Counted from the first letter of the stretch, positions 41,669 to 53,225 are shown. The stretch: DNA of 64,000 nt from Prorocentrum cordatum (GCA_963575745.1 CAUYUJ010003046.1:18726-82725); one strand, 5' to 3'. Notes: generated by a model not told the origin, from the letters alone. Numbers and translations: made by a program.

Positions 41669-42135
41669 GCCTCCCCTCACCTCGTCTCCTCTCGGGAAGC
41701 AGTCCGAGCTGCTGAGCCGGGATGTCTCGAGGGGCCACGCGGAGGGCGGAGCGCCCCGCGGCCGTGGCGGGAGGAGTCCTGGCAGTGCGGACCGCAATCG
41801 CGCGAAGTGTTCGAAAGTTTCGGCGGGCACAGAGTTGATTCACGTCTCCGCGGGGTCCACTGTTTCATTCGTGATCAGGAGAGGCCGCGTGCAGGGGGGA
41901 GGGTGGGGCCCCACCGTCTTCTCGAGGTTTTCTGCACAGTGGACGGGGTGCCGACAGAGGTGCCGCTGCTCTCCGTTTTTTTTGGATGCACCGCGACAGC
42001 GAAAAACCTGGGCGTTGTCGTGAGTCGCGGGGGCGCTTGGCCACACATCGCAAATGGACGCTCGGATGCCGCCCGGTTCACGGGGCCTCGCTGGATGGGA
42101 TATTCAGCTGGCCCCCCCAGGGGTTGTTGATCGGA
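41669..42135. other. Unassigned sequence
   Basis: GC-rich; no gene or dispersed repeat recognised. Confidence 0.3.
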
Positions 42136-42242
42136 TCATCATCCGCAGCGTCATCACCATCACCATCATCATCATCGTCATTCTCATCACCTCATCCTTA
42201 TCACCAGCCTTACTATCACCATCATCACTCATCACCTTTTTC

Positions 42243-42314
<72 letters not shown>

Positions 42315-42340
42315 GGCAACATCACCATCATTATTACCAC
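42136..42340. repeat. (TCA)n microsatellite
   Basis: Degenerate CATCACC on the left, then about 24 pure TCA triplets (42241-42315). Encodes poly-Ile, poly-Ser or poly-His/Met frames only. Confidence 0.9.
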
Positions 42341-42499
42341 CCATGTTCCTCCATCTGCGTCATCCTCCGTGGTCTCGCGTTTCTTTCTTGCTTCGCAGTT
42401 CACAGCCGCTTTCATTGACCGCGTGAGGGTGGTAATGGAGGACGCGGCGGGGCGTTCCCTCTTGGACTGCTGCGGGGGGGGGTCGCATCCTGTTCCCTC

Positions 42500-43010
42500 T
42501 CGCCGTTTTTGTGTGTCCTTCTTGCTTGTCGTTCGTCAGGCGTCCGTCGTTTTCGTCGTCGCGTCGTGTCGTCCCCCTGCACTCTGCCACCGGGCTCGCA
42601 GTCGCTGGTAAAAAAAGTGTGTCCTTCTTGCTCGCCCCTCTCTATCCTTCTTCAATTCCCCTCCCCTTCTCCCTTCCGTGTTTCCCTCATGTCACCCGTC
42701 TCCGCAGCACGGAGCCGCGGAATTGGTGCGCGGAAATGGGGGGGCGTTTGTCCTCTTCCTGTGCTTTCTCCTCCTCATCGTCCTCCTCATCCTCTTGCTC
42801 CTCGTGCGCCTTTGTCTTGATCCTGCTCCTCCCGCTCCTCGTCTTCTTCGGCCTTGGTCCTCCTCCTCATCATCCTCCTCGTCCTCATCATCATCATTCA
42901 TCTATCCCCTCCTTCTCCTCATCCTCAGTCTTGATCCTCCTCGTTCCCCCGGAGTTCCGTCCGTCCTCAGTCTTGATCCTCCTCGTCCTCCCGTTCTCTT
43001 GTTCTTCTCG
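42500..43010. repeat. Pyrimidine-rich tract with TCC/TCA
   Basis: CT-biased + strand with TCCTCC and TCATCATC patches and two CCTCAGTCTTGATCCTCCTC copies near 42923 and 42963. Confidence 0.6.
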
Positions 43011-43085
43011 GAGTGGCAAGCGACGACGCTGACAGTGGCGATGACGTCCGACGACGACGAGGCGAAGGAGGAAGGGAAAAACTAG

Positions 43086-43616
43086 GGAATTTGGGTTGGT
43101 AGGTTCCAAAGGGAAAGGGGGGAGATGGGGGGTTGGGAAGGAGGGCTCAATGTCTTTCTGCCCTTCGGAGGCCTCAGGAGGTCTCCAGAGACCTTTGGAC
43201 TGGGTACCTTCGGTGACTTCCAGCCCCCTCGAAGACCTTGAGGCGGGGAGGTGGGTGGGGTCCAAGCCAGGGCAAGGACGAAGTGGTGGACGCGGTGGCG
43301 GCACATGTGCACCCGGGCCTGGGAGCATTCGGAACCGCGGCTCTGGGCGAGATGCGCAAGGTTCCGCGGATGGATGTCCAGGTCGGCATCGTGCGGCGTG
43401 GTTGCGTTGCCTCTGAAGTTGCTGTCGTTGATGGGCGTTCAAAATTCAATTCCGCATGGTAAAACGACACGGAAGCTCTGAGGGGCACGGGAAAGCCACA
43501 GGACCCGACGCAATTCAGCATTGATCGATCGGGGCCGTGATCGGTATGTACAAGGTTTCATGGTTGATGCGGTGTCAAAGACCTTTGCGCGTGCCGTCGC
43601 CGCGCGAATGCCCCGT
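43086..43616. other. Unassigned sequence
   Basis: No gene or dispersed repeat recognised. Confidence 0.3.
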
Positions 43617-43853
43617 TTATGAGGAAAGTCCTGGAGGCCTCGCGCGGCGCGTAATAGTAGTATGATCTAGTCCACTTGTCAGTTCCGTAAGCTATGGGTG
43701 GACGCTCGCGCGGCGATGCTCAGGAGTCAGTCCGACGTAAATCCGACGTAAATCCGACGTAGTCCGACGTGAACCCGACGTAAATCCGACGTAGATCCGA
43801 CGTAAACCAGGTCTCAAGTTTCCACGCGAGGCCTCCAGGATTTTCTTCATAAC
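43617..43853. mobile_element. TIR element, GGAGGCCTCGCG family, copy 2
   Basis: Left TTATGAGGAAAGTCCTGGAG then GCCTCGCG; right CGCGAGGC then CTCCAGGATTTTCTTCATAA: 28-bp arms with about two mismatches. The interior has about seven tandem 11-bp TCCGACGTAAA units (43729-43807). Confidence 0.75.
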
Positions 43854-44035
43854 CCCGTATACCTGCCCACTTCCGTATCTCTGTCATCCCGCTGCGCTCT
43901 CACTGGCTTCCTGCCCTCGCCCCCCTCCTCTGCTGCTGCCCAGTGCCCACGGCGCTGCAAAAGAGCACCCGCAGGCCCGATGTACACTCGGCTGGCGGCC
44001 TCCCATAGCGTCAAGGCGCCGCGAGCCCGCGGGGG

Positions 44036-44206
44036 GGTGGAGCCGCACGACTGAGTGGGACTGTTCGGCGGCGAGCCCAAGGGGGGGGAGGCGAGAAGGG
44101 GCGTGCCTCCTCGGAGGGTCCGGAAGGCCTCGGGCATTCCGAGGGGGGTGGAGCCGCACGACAGAGTTGGGACTGTTCGGCGGCGAGCCCAGGGGGGAAG
44201 TGAGAT
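44036..44206. repeat. Local duplication of GTGGAGCCGCACGAC unit
   Basis: GGTGGAGCCGCACGAC and GGGACTGTTCGGCGGCGAGC occur twice (about 44036 and 44147). Between them lies a 51-bp block, GAGAAGGGGCGTGCCTCCTC to GGCATTCCGAG, that returns at 44456-44506 with one change. Confidence 0.75.
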
Positions 44207-44214
44207 CAAGCAGC

Positions 44215-44300
44215 GGCGAAGCGCCCTGGCTCGCCTATTAGCCCCACCAAGCAGTGTTCCAAGAACCTTTTTTGTGGCTCCCACGAAATATGTTCTCAGA
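44215..44300. repeat. Dispersed segment shared with 54555-54640
   Basis: CCTGGCTCGCCTATTAGCCC, ACCAAGCAGTGTTC and AAGAACCTTTTTTGTGG match CCTGGCTTGCCTATAGGCCC, ACCAAAGAGTGTTC and CAGAACCTCGTGTGG. Confidence 0.6.
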
Positions 44301-44415
44301 GCATGTCTGGCGAAATATGGTCTCAGAGCATGTCTGTTCTAAGAACAAAAGCGATGTTCTAAGACCATTGCTTTTGTTCTTAGAACATTGCTTTTGTTCT
44401 TAGAACATTTCGTGG
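44281..44415. repeat. Foldback of GTTCTAAGAACAAAAGC words
   Basis: GTTCTAAGAACAAAAGC at 44336-44352 is followed by two inverted copies at 44370-44386 and 44390-44406. The outside words CCACGAAATATGTTCT and AGAACATTTCGTGG also pair. GAAATATG-TCTCAGAGCA occurs twice in the left arm. Confidence 0.75.
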
Positions 44416-44579
44416 TATGACTATAGGAATGCCGGGTCGGTCGGTCCCTGCTCAATGAGAAGGGGCGCGCCTCCTCGGAGGGTCCGGAAGGCCTCGGGCA
44501 TTCCGAGAGGTCGTCCGAGCCTGCCCCGAGATGCACATGGTTTCTCGGAAGGGGCAGGGGCTTCTGAGAAGCCCCATCG

Positions 44580-44665
44580 CTCTCGGGTGGCTGGCGCAAT
44601 GGACCGAAGCCCGGGGGGGAGTTCGTTGGGAGAAGTGCCCAAACCAAAAACCGTAACACATTGTT
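44580..44665 (+). repeat. Isolated tail block of the composite repeat
   Basis: GGCTGGCGCAATGGACCGAA, GGGGGAGTTCGTTGGG and GTGCCCAAACCAAAAACCGT match the tail of the composite repeat; the rest of that repeat is absent. Confidence 0.55.
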
Positions 44666-44754
44666 GACGCTTCGCGAATCCCCACCAGCCCATCCCGAAA
44701 CGATGCCCAGAGGAATTGCCTCGATCAGGGAAGTGGGCAGCACACCGAGGAAGT

Positions 44755-45780
44755 CATTATGAGACATCTTGGGATATCTTGAACCATCTTGGAGGTCATT
44801 TTGGGCTCTCCCAGGCGCTCTTGATCTCAATCAGTGCCCCCCCCAAGAGGCCAACATATGGCTAAAACCTTTGTACAATCAATGGTTTGGCATTCTCGCC
44901 GAGGCCTCTTGGGGCATCTTGGGTGCCTCTGGGGGGTGGGTCTCTTGGGGCTTATTGGGGGTCTCTTGGGGGCCTCCTGAGGGCTTCTTGGGGGCCTCTT
45001 GGGGCCATCTTGGTGCCATCTTGGGACCTCTGTGGGCCTCCTGGGCGCTTCTTGGGGCCATCTTGGAGGAGATCGATCACAGGAGGGGGGGTGTTCAATT
45101 AGCGTCCCCCCCCAAGAGGCCAAAATGGGGCCAGAGCACTAGTACAACCAATGATTTGGGCTTCCTCGCCGAGGCCGTTTTGGCATTCTCGCAGAGGCCT
45201 CTTGGAGCACCTTGGGTGCCTCTGGGGGGTCTCTTTGTGCCTCTTGGGGGTCTCTTGGGGGCATCCTGGGGGCTTCTTGGGGGCCTCTTGGGGCCATCTT
45301 GGGACCTCCTGGGGCCTCCTGGGCACTTCTTGGGGCCATCTTGGAGGAGATCGATCAAACAAGAGGGGAGCATTAAACAGGCCCCCCCAAAGAGGCCAAC
45401 ATGGGGCCAGAACACTAGTACAACCAATGATTTGGGCTTCCTCGCCGAGGCCGTTTTGGCAGTCTCGCAGAGGCCTCTTGGAGCATCTTGGGTGCCTCTG
45501 GGGTGTCTCTTGGGGCCTCTTGGGGGTCTCTTGGGAGCCTCCTGGGGGCCACTTGGGGGCCTCTTGGGGCCATCTTGGGGCCATCTTGGGACCTCTTGGG
45601 GCCTCCTGGGCGCTTCTTGGGGCCATCTTGGAGGAGATCGATCACAGGAGGGGGGGTGTTCAATTAGCGTCCCCCCCAACAGGCCAAACTTGGGCCAACA
45701 CCCTAGTAAAACCGATGATGTTGGCTGCCTCGCCGAGGCCGTTGTTGGACGCTTCGACGACTCGCGACCCCCCCCCCGTC
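44755..45780 (+). repeat. ~270-287-bp tandem satellite built from CTTGG units
   Basis: Four unit starts at 44845, 45114, 45390 and 45677 (CCCCCCCAAGAGGCCAA). Each runs through AGTACAACCAATGATTTGGG, CTCGCCGAGGCC, a CTTGGGGCC array and GGAGGAGATCGATCA. Spacing 269, 276, 287. Not coding: the 500-codon open frame through it is periodic. Confidence 0.85.
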
Positions 45781-45947
45781 CAGGTCCAGGGGAGGGGGTA
45801 GTGGGAGGGGTCAAGACACCCCCCCGCCCGCAAGCCGTCTCGCTCACTCTCACCCGCCATCCCAACACATACGTAGCACCCGAGTCTGGCCCGAGCCTCA
45901 GCATATTCAGCAGTCGTCTTTGGATGGGTAGCTACTGGGGGCCAATC

Positions 45948-46023
45948 CGCTGCCGCCGCCTCCGCCGCCGCCGCCGCCGCCGCCGCCGCTGCCGCCGCCG
46001 CCGCCGCCGCAGCCGCTGCCGCT

Positions 46024-46055
<32 letters not shown>

Positions 46056-46162
46056 AGCCGCCGCAGCCGCCGCAGCCGCCGCCGCAGCCGCCGCAGCCGC
46101 CGCAGCCGCCGCCGCCGCCGCCGTCGCAGCCGCCGCCGCAGCCGCCGCCGCCTCCGCCAAGT
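45948..46162. repeat. (CCG)n microsatellite with CAG interruptions
   Basis: CCGCCGCCGCCG with GCAGCCGCCGCAGCC variants for about 215 bp. The minus strand reads poly-Ala or poly-Gly. Confidence 0.95.
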
Positions 46163-46349
46163 GTACTCTGAATTGTTTTTTGACAGGGATGGTGGTGGTG
46201 GGGGGGCGCATCGGGTTGGCTGCGCATGTTCCGACAGAATTTGGAGGCAGAGTGTGTGTTTGTATTGTTTGTTGCAAGGGATTGTGGGGGGGGTGTTGGC
46301 ATGGACCTGGGTTGGCCCCCGCCTGGGGGAGGGGGTGTTTGTTAATAGG

Positions 46350-46440
46350 GAACAGTGATAAACCCCTCCTCGAAGGGGAAGACAGAGGGGTGGAAGAGGA
46401 AACTCCCTAAACCACCTACGCCCAAAGGGCTGGTGGGATT
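46350..46440. repeat. Dispersed segment shared with 63055-63190
   Basis: CTCGAAGGGGAAGACAG, GTGGAAGAGGAAACTC, CCACCTACGCCCA and GGCTGGTGGG occur in the same order at both loci. Confidence 0.65.
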
Positions 46441-46674
46441 CAGCACGCCAGGCACCCTTGTGGCAAGACCACAGGGGGCGGCGGATCGAAGACGCCTACA
46501 GGGAATCACCGCCGCCCCCTGCCTTCTAGAATCGCCCATATGGCCGAGCGTTGGGGAAGAGCTCTGCCAAACTATCGGACCATGTGGTCCCCCAACCGTT
46601 GCGGAAACCCTTCAGGGAACACTTGCGGATGGCGCGGAAGATCAGGAGGAGGAGGAGGAGGAAGATGAGGAGGA

Positions 46675-46707
<33 letters not shown>

Positions 46708-47360
46708 GGCGGGAGGAAGAGGAGGGGGCATCTTTGAAGGCTCTGGGGACACTCTTGGGGCCTCCTGGGAGCTTCCTGGGAGCCCCTTGGAGGCATCTTG
46801 GAGGCCTCCTCGGGCCTCTTGGGCCGTTCTGGGGCCATCTTGGCGGCCTCTTGGGCGATCTTGGGGCGATCTTTGCGGGCTCTTGGGACGTCTCGGGCCG
46901 TTTGTAGGCCGAGAATATGCAAATTCAAACAAATCTTTTAATAACCTAAGGAACGTGAATTTTGCCTCTTCGGGCCCTCCTGGAGGAGCTCAGTGATGCC
47001 TCTTGGGCTGTCTTGAAGGCCTCTGGGGGGCCTCTGGGGCCGCCTTGGCCTATCTTGGAGGCGTTTTTGGACGCACTTGCAGGTATGTTGGACCCTCTTG
47101 GGCCTTCTTGGAGGCCATCTTGGACCTTCTTGGGCGAACTTGGAAGCCATCTTGCCCTCTGGAGGATTTTTTCCGGACACTGAGGTCGTTTTTGCGGTTT
47201 TTGTGGTCGTTTATGTTTCTTTCCGCGTGGCTGGCGGGGCGGGCCGGAGTCCCAGGGGAGAGTTCTCTGGGAAAATGAGCCAACACCAAACCGCAAGGAG
47301 CCAGGACGCCAGGCACCCCTGCGATGAATCAACAGGGGGCGGCGGATCGAAGACGCCTCT
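46440..47360 (+). mobile_element. Composite CTTGG repeat, full copy 2
   Basis: Same block order as 9940-10880: CAGGGGGCGGCGG then inverse CCGCCGCCCCCTG 26 bp on; CATATGGCCGAGCGTTGG; an imperfect GTTCCCC hairpin (46580-46625); a GGA patch (46643-46728) absent from copy 1; CTTGG units; an AT block (46905-46985); CTTGG units; GGCTGGCGGGGCGGGCCGGA; GAGTTCTCTGGGAAAATGAG; and CAGGCACCCCTGCGATGAAT with GGGGGCGGCGG. Confidence 0.75.
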
Positions 47361-47790
47361 TGGGCCGTCTTCAGCCGTCGGAAAGCCAAGAAGCAGCGAA
47401 ATGAAAAATCCTTCAAACACCAAAGGAACATCAATCATTTTGGCCTCTTCGGGCCCTCCTGGAGGACCTCTTGGAAGCCTCTTGGGCCGTCTTGGAGGCG
47501 TCTATGGTGCTTCTTGGGCCGTTTCGAGCCATCTTGAGGCCATCTTAGGCCGTCTTGGGTGCATCTTGGGCCGTCTTGGAGGCCATTTTGTCCATCTGAG
47601 AGGCCATCTTGAGCCATCTGGAGCGAAGAAGCCGACGAGATCGGCACCCTGGCAGGACGCGCTGGAGCCCCAGGGGGAGTTCTTTTGGAAAAAGAACCAA
47701 AACCAAAACCGAAAGGATCTAGCACGCCAGGCACCCCTGCGATGAATCGATAGGGGAAGGCGGATCTGTGGGCCTTCGGCCCATCCCGCC
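47345..47790 (+). mobile_element. Composite CTTGG repeat, partial copy 3
   Basis: Directly follows copy 2. Has the AT block (AAATCCTTCAAACACCAAAG), CTTGG units, GAGTTCTTTTGGAAAAAGAA with CCAAAACCAAAACCG, and CAGGCACCCCTGCGATGAAT. It lacks the GTTCCCC hairpin. Confidence 0.75.
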
Positions 47791-48560
47791 ACCGCGCCCT
47801 GGTCGTGGACAAGAGGCGACTTGGAGACCTCTGGGCGTCCCCTGGATCCTGGAAGGCGTCTTGGAAGTCTCTTTGGGCCTCGTTTGGGGTTCTCTTGGGC
47901 CGCTTGAGGCCTCTTGGTAGACTCGGGAGCTATCTTCGGGGAACTGGCTCGAACCGTCAGTTCGAGTTTCTTCTTCTTGGGCTCATCTTGAGGCCGTCTT
48001 GTGAGGCCTCTTTGGCCCTCACGGGGGTCTCGGGGGACGTGTTTGGGCGATCTTGGTGGCCCTTTGTACCGTCTGGGGAGATCTGAAGATTGAAATCCAA
48101 GTATGCCGACATCATACAAACACAAATGTTTGTTCAATGATGTTGGGCTCCTGGGCTTGTCCCAATGGCCTCCCAAGCGGCCCTAGCTCTCAGGGGAAGT
48201 CATGCGAGCGGCCCCAATAGTGATGCGAGAAGCCCGTGGGCCCACAATAGCACGTACCACATTATATACAGACGCATCTGAAAGGTTCTGGGGACATTCC
48301 ACTGAGTGTTTGGCAGCACTGTGGCGGGTCTCAGTCGCAGCTGAGATCCCGCGCCCCTCATGACCGTTGCATTCTGACACGCAGTTCCGTGGCATCTTTG
48401 CAGCCTGTGCGCGCGTGTTCTCAGTATCCGGGCAGCTTCGTGCCAAAGGTTTGCGAACGGCATGGGGTATCAGTCATTGTGGTACGGACGGCATAAGAGC
48501 GACGATGCCTTGCGCAGGCGGAATGAGCGACGATGCCGTGATGTGCTTGCCCGTGCGCTG
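47791..48560. other. CTTGG-type remnants and unassigned sequence
   Basis: 47815-48080 has loose CTTGG units. 48081-48560 has no recognised gene or repeat. Confidence 0.4.
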
Positions 48561-48574
48561 AAGATGACACGCAT

Positions 48575-49160
<586 letters not shown>

Positions 49161-49475
49161 CTGCGTAAGTTTTGTGTTATCCTTGCCTTGCACAACAGGC
49201 CGCCTAGCACAGTTCACCACTAGCAGGGCCTGTTAGAATTTGACATGCTGGAGCGTGGCCCGTTCTTAGATTCGCGATGGTGCCGTCGCCTTGCCGGAGG
49301 AGGAACGGTGTGTGATCGTATGCGCCCTTCGAGGCGATGGACTGCATTGCGTATATACAAATGACGTCGGAGCTGTCCATCATTCACACTTGTGTCAATT
49401 CAATCGGCATGCATCCACGAGAGCGTCCTTCGAACACAACGATGTATTCGCAAGATATTTCGAAGTGTGCTTGTG
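49161..49475. other. Unassigned sequence
   Basis: No gene or dispersed repeat recognised. Confidence 0.3.
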
Positions 49476-49830
49476 CCGTCGTAGGGGGAGGCCTCTTGAG
49501 GGGTTCTTTGAGCCTCTTGGGGGCTTCTTGGAAGCCTTTTTGGCTGTCTCAGGGCGTTCCTGGCCCGTCGGAAGCCGTCGTGGGCTCCTCGCTGTGCCGC
49601 TTTGGAGCACCTTGGGGGCGCTTCAGGGCCGTCGTGGAGGGTATTTTTGGGCCTTCTTCGGAGCCTCTGGGGCTGTCATCGAGCCATGTTGGAAGCCTCT
49701 GGGGCGATCTTGGGGGCCCCAAATCCTTTTAACATCATGTTAGAACAAACATGGTTTGGGCCTCTTCTGGCCTTCTCTGGAGGGGATACTGGGCCATCTT
49801 GAGGGTGCATCTTGAGCGGTCTGGGAAATA
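49476..49830 (+). repeat. Degenerate CTTGGGGCC array
   Basis: GGCCTCTTGAGGGG, CTTGGGGGCTTCTTGG and CCATCTTGAGG units with an AT-richer island (49725-49760). Confidence 0.65.
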
Positions 49831-49894
49831 ATTGGCGGCCATCTTTGGCTCTCTGGCCCCCGGGTTGGGAATCTGGCGGATTTTGCCGTGCCCC

Positions 49895-50035
49895 CGCCCC
49901 GCCTCAGAAAGAGGAGCACAGGCGGAGCAGGCCCCCCCGGCCCCTGCCCCGGCAGAGCCCCCCCCCCCCGCTGCAGGCTGTAGCCTGGGCTCTTTGGAAC
50001 TCCCACGCCGGATCGGCGGATTTTGGCGGTACCGC
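49895..50035. repeat. Dispersed segment shared with 11505-11640
   Basis: C-rich stretch, GCAGGCTGTAGCCTGGGC, GGAACTCCCACGCCGGATCG and GCGGATTTTGGCGG, ending about 10 bp before a TIR element. Confidence 0.55.
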
Positions 50036-50044
50036 ATGGGTATG

Positions 50045-50208
50045 CTCAGAGCGTGAATTACCTACCCCGCTTTCGCTTCCAGGCAAAACCAAGCCATACC
50101 ACGCGCCTCCTCGTCAAGCGGCCTGACCAGTACAGGCTGCAATTTGGCGTCGTTTGGTATCTCTTGGAAGCGAGGGTGGTCAAAAGCGAGGTAGGTTTGT
50201 TTTCCCCC
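50045..50208 (+). mobile_element. CCGCTTTCGCTTCCAGG family, copy 3
   Basis: CTCAGAGCGTGAATTACCTA through GAGGTAGGTTTGTTTTCCCC; nearly identical to 40400-40560. Confidence 0.85.
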
Positions 50209-50354
50209 TATATGCTTAACCACGGGTATGTTGGAATCCCGCCGAGGGCTGTCATTTCAGGGCGCCTTTCGGGCATTGCAGCGTTGCCCCCCATCAGGGA
50301 GGGTCGGATTCGTTGGGTCTCTGGCCAACGTGCCCGTCATTGGGAGCGCTGGCT

Positions 50355-50420
50355 GCCCCCCCCCCTTCGTCGTCGTCGTCGTCGTCGGCGTCGGCGTCGG
50401 CGTCGTCGTCGTCTTCGTTC
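50355..50420. repeat. (GTC)n microsatellite
   Basis: CGTCGTCGTCGTCGTCGGCG and further GTC triplets. The poly-Asp, poly-Arg or poly-Val frames around it are not genes. Confidence 0.85.
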
Positions 50421-50649
50421 TTCGTTCTCCTCCCTCCCTCCGTCTTGTGGGCCAGCCTGGCGCCCAGGTCGACGCCACGGGCCACCTGAACGAGCTGAAG
50501 CTCAAGGGCGTCGCCGGCGCCAGCGGGCGAGGACGCCGCAGCAGCCCCCCCCCCCGGGGTGCGGGGCATCTCTCGGCGGAGTGAGCGGGGGGCGGGGGAG
50601 GAACTGCCTTTGGTTCAGCGGCGAGCGAGGGGGGAGTGCGAGAAGGAGG

Positions 50650-50792
50650 AGGCCCTCTCAGAAGGCACGTCGGAACTTCTCAGAATCCCTCCGGCAACTT
50701 TGGGAGTCTTGTTCTGTGTGTCTTCGGGGAGAGGTTCGAATTGTTTGCCCGGGCCTTCTGAGAAGGCCCGCCTCCTCTCACTTCCCCTCTGG
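50650..50792. repeat. CTTCGGGGA/TTCTGAGAAGG family, copy 3
   Basis: TCTCAGAAGGCACGTCGGAA, TGTGTCTTCGGGGAGAGG, GGCCTTCTGAGAAGGCCCGC and CTCACTTCCCC; matches copies 1 and 2. Confidence 0.6.
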
Positions 50793-50837
50793 GCGCGCCG
50801 CTTGGCAGTCCGCGTGCACCAGCGAGGCAGGTGCCGG

Positions 50838-50838
<1 letters not shown>

Positions 50839-50884
<46 letters not shown>
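50839..50884. repeat. (TA)n microsatellite
   Basis: About 23 uninterrupted AT/TA dinucleotides. Confidence 0.95.
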
Positions 50885-50886
<2 letters not shown>

Positions 50887-51775
50887 GGAGGGGCGTTCTG
50901 GAGACGAGCTGTGGCACAGAAGGGGCCGGGCAGAGGAGGGAGGCGGAAGAGAAAGAGTCTCGGTGAGAGCATGCAGTCATTCTTGCGCATGCCGGAGGTG
51001 CACAGTGAGCACGTAAGGGAAGGCGAAATTCAGTGGACTCATCGCGTCGTGAAACGAGGGTCGGAGCGCCTTCGGCGCGCGGGGGATGCCCGCGACGGGG
51101 GTCGATGTGGGACTGTCGGCGGGGCTGACGCCCCCCCGACGCTGATTACGAAACTCGGAGTGACGTTTCTTGACGATGGTCGCCTCTTGGGCTGACCTGG
51201 CCAGCCTCCATGAGGGCCCAAGGTGCCTTCAATACAGCTCCGGCAGGGGTCCCTCGAGCAATCTGGACGCATTCTGGAGGTTTGGAGTCCGAGTCGCGCA
51301 ACATGCCAGCTCGAAGCATGCGGGGAAAAGAAACTCATGGGGCGTGCCCCTCACCCATTTTCTCAGTCTCCACTGCCACTGGCCCCCCCCCTGGCGGGAA
51401 ATGGATCGAACGGGAAGGGGCGACCTTTCTCAACGATTGCTCCCATGCGCCAGGGTGTAGGATCCACGGGAATCCAGGTGTGGTGCGTTTCGGGGGGTTT
51501 TGTGTTAGCGCCAGACGGCTCCAAGAACGACTTGTGAGAGTCTCAGGCGCACCAAGGTCGAAGGCCAACACATACGATGAGTCAGATGGCGATATCTTGG
51601 GAATGAGAGCAAGGGACTGGCGTAGCCAACTCTCGCTTGGTTCGCTTGCGGGCTCGCAGGCGAACCAAGTATTCCATTCTGCATCAAGAACATGTTAGAG
51701 TGAGAAGGCCGAACGGTCATTCACCGTCTGGGTGCGTGGCTGAAGTGGATTTCCGCGGTGTGGATTGTTGTTGCG
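50885..51775. other. Unassigned sequence
   Basis: Plus frames of up to 160 codons overlap between 51170 and 51700; none shows a domain. No dispersed repeat recognised. Confidence 0.35.
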
Positions 51776-52075
51776 TTGCGTTGCGTTGCTGTCGTCCCTC
51801 CCGCGACCCAGCTCGCGACCCGGCCTCCCTCCTCCCTTTCCTCCTCCATCCGTCCCCCTCGACCTCCCCCCTCCCCTCCAGCCCCTCCTCCCCCACCCCA
51901 CATCCCCCCCCCGCCCCCGATCCCCCTCCCGCTCCCCCACCCCTCCTATCCCCCCCTCGGCCCCCCGCCCGCCCTTCCTCCTCGACCCCCCCCCCCGCGG
52001 CCCTCCCCTCGCCTCCCACCTCGCCCCTCCCCCCTGCGCCCCCCCCGACCCCCCCAAGCGGCAGCCGCTGCAGGA
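51776..52075. repeat. C-rich pyrimidine tract
   Basis: CCCC, CCTCC and CCCTCC runs; few purines on the + strand. Confidence 0.65.
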
Positions 52076-52159
52076 CACAACCTGGGCATGGACCTGCCCC
52101 TCGGAGGCCCGCCGCCGCGCGAGCGCGCCCTCCGGCGGCTCTGGCCGCGCCGCTCCGCG

Positions 52160-52214
52160 CCGCACGGCGTCGTCGTCGTCGTCGCCGTCGTGGTCGTCGT
52201 CGTCGCCGTGGTCG

Positions 52215-52275
<61 letters not shown>

Positions 52276-52325
52276 GGTCGGCGTGGTCGGCGTCGCCGTC
52301 GTGGTGGTGGTCATCTCGGCGACCT
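52160..52325. repeat. (GTC)n microsatellite
   Basis: GTCGTCGTCGTC with GTGGTCGGC interruptions over about 160 bp. Confidence 0.95.
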
Positions 52326-52439
52326 GCAGGTCGAGCGGGGCAGCGCTTGTCGACCAGAAGCAAGAGTGACCTTTCGCCGGAGTGACCTGTGATGCGGGCC
52401 CTCGGGAGCCTCGAGACGGGGGTCAACGCAAACGGGGGT

Positions 52440-52560
52440 CAGCCAGGGCACCAGATCTTGCAGGATCCTGCGAAGACCCCCTCTGGCTGACCCGGGTTAG
52501 CGAGCCGCTCGTGGCCGCGAGGCGGCCGCGCATATTGGCTGACCAGGGTTTGCGAAGACC
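52440..52560. repeat. Dispersed segment shared with 6300-6425
   Basis: CACCAGATCTTGCAGGATCC, TGCGAAGACC and GGCTGACCCGGGTTAGCG. The word CTGACCCGGGT continues to repeat to about 52632. Confidence 0.6.
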
Positions 52561-52889
52561 TGGGTTGCAGTTTTTTTCCTGCATTGCAGTTTTGGGTTTC
52601 CTGCTGACCCGGGTCTGGATTGACCCGGGTCAGAAGATCCCCGAGGCCCAAGGGGGTCCCTCGACCGCCAAACGCGAAGCGGTGGCAGCGGACTGCGCGT
52701 CCAGGTTTCGCCATCCCGCGTCCCCCGCCCAGGTGGCGCCGCCCAGGGTTCGCCACCCCGCGCGTGAAGCATCACTCTTGCACAGGGTCGCTCTTGCGTG
52801 TAGCCGAGCTGGTCGCTCGAGGGATCAGATCCGATGCCGCTGTCGGCCAATGCTTGCTGCGCAGGCCTCAGCCTCGGCAGACGTCAGAG
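52561..52889. other. Unassigned sequence
   Basis: TTGCAGTTTT words at 52566-52592; otherwise nothing recognised. Confidence 0.3.
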
Positions 52890-53060
52890 GAGGAAAGGGT
52901 ACCCATACCCCTACGACCCTTCCCTCGTTTGCCCCTTCTTGGGCCTCCTTGGAGGTCCTCGTCGCCACCGCTGGTTTTCCCGCGAGGTTCTCGTCAGGAC
53001 GCACCCAGAGAGAGGTCCAGGGAGTAGCAGTAGCGGTATCGGTACCTTTGGGCTTCCCCA
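52890..53060. mobile_element. GTAGCGGTATCGGTAC family, copy 3
   Basis: Left GGGTACCCATACCCCTACGA, right GTAGCAGTAGCGGTATCGGT with ACC. The centre shares CTCCTTGGAGGTCCTCGTCG and AGGACGCACCCAGAGAGAGG with the other copies. Confidence 0.75.
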
Positions 53061-53225
53061 AGATGTGCCGTCAGCCGTGGCTCTCGGCATTTGCCCCAGC
53101 ACAAGCTTCCGCCTCGGTCGAAGCTGAGCAAGCATTGGCCTTCGGCATTCGCCCCAGCGCGGACCGACACCGATACCGCTGTTCGGCCCCGTTTGCTGCT
53201 CCTCCTGGAGATGAAACAAGACACA

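Noticed and set aside
44769-46358. 529-codon open frame through the ~280-bp satellite and CCG array
   Set aside because: Periodic Trp/Gly/Leu peptide that follows the DNA repeat, then poly-Arg; not a gene.
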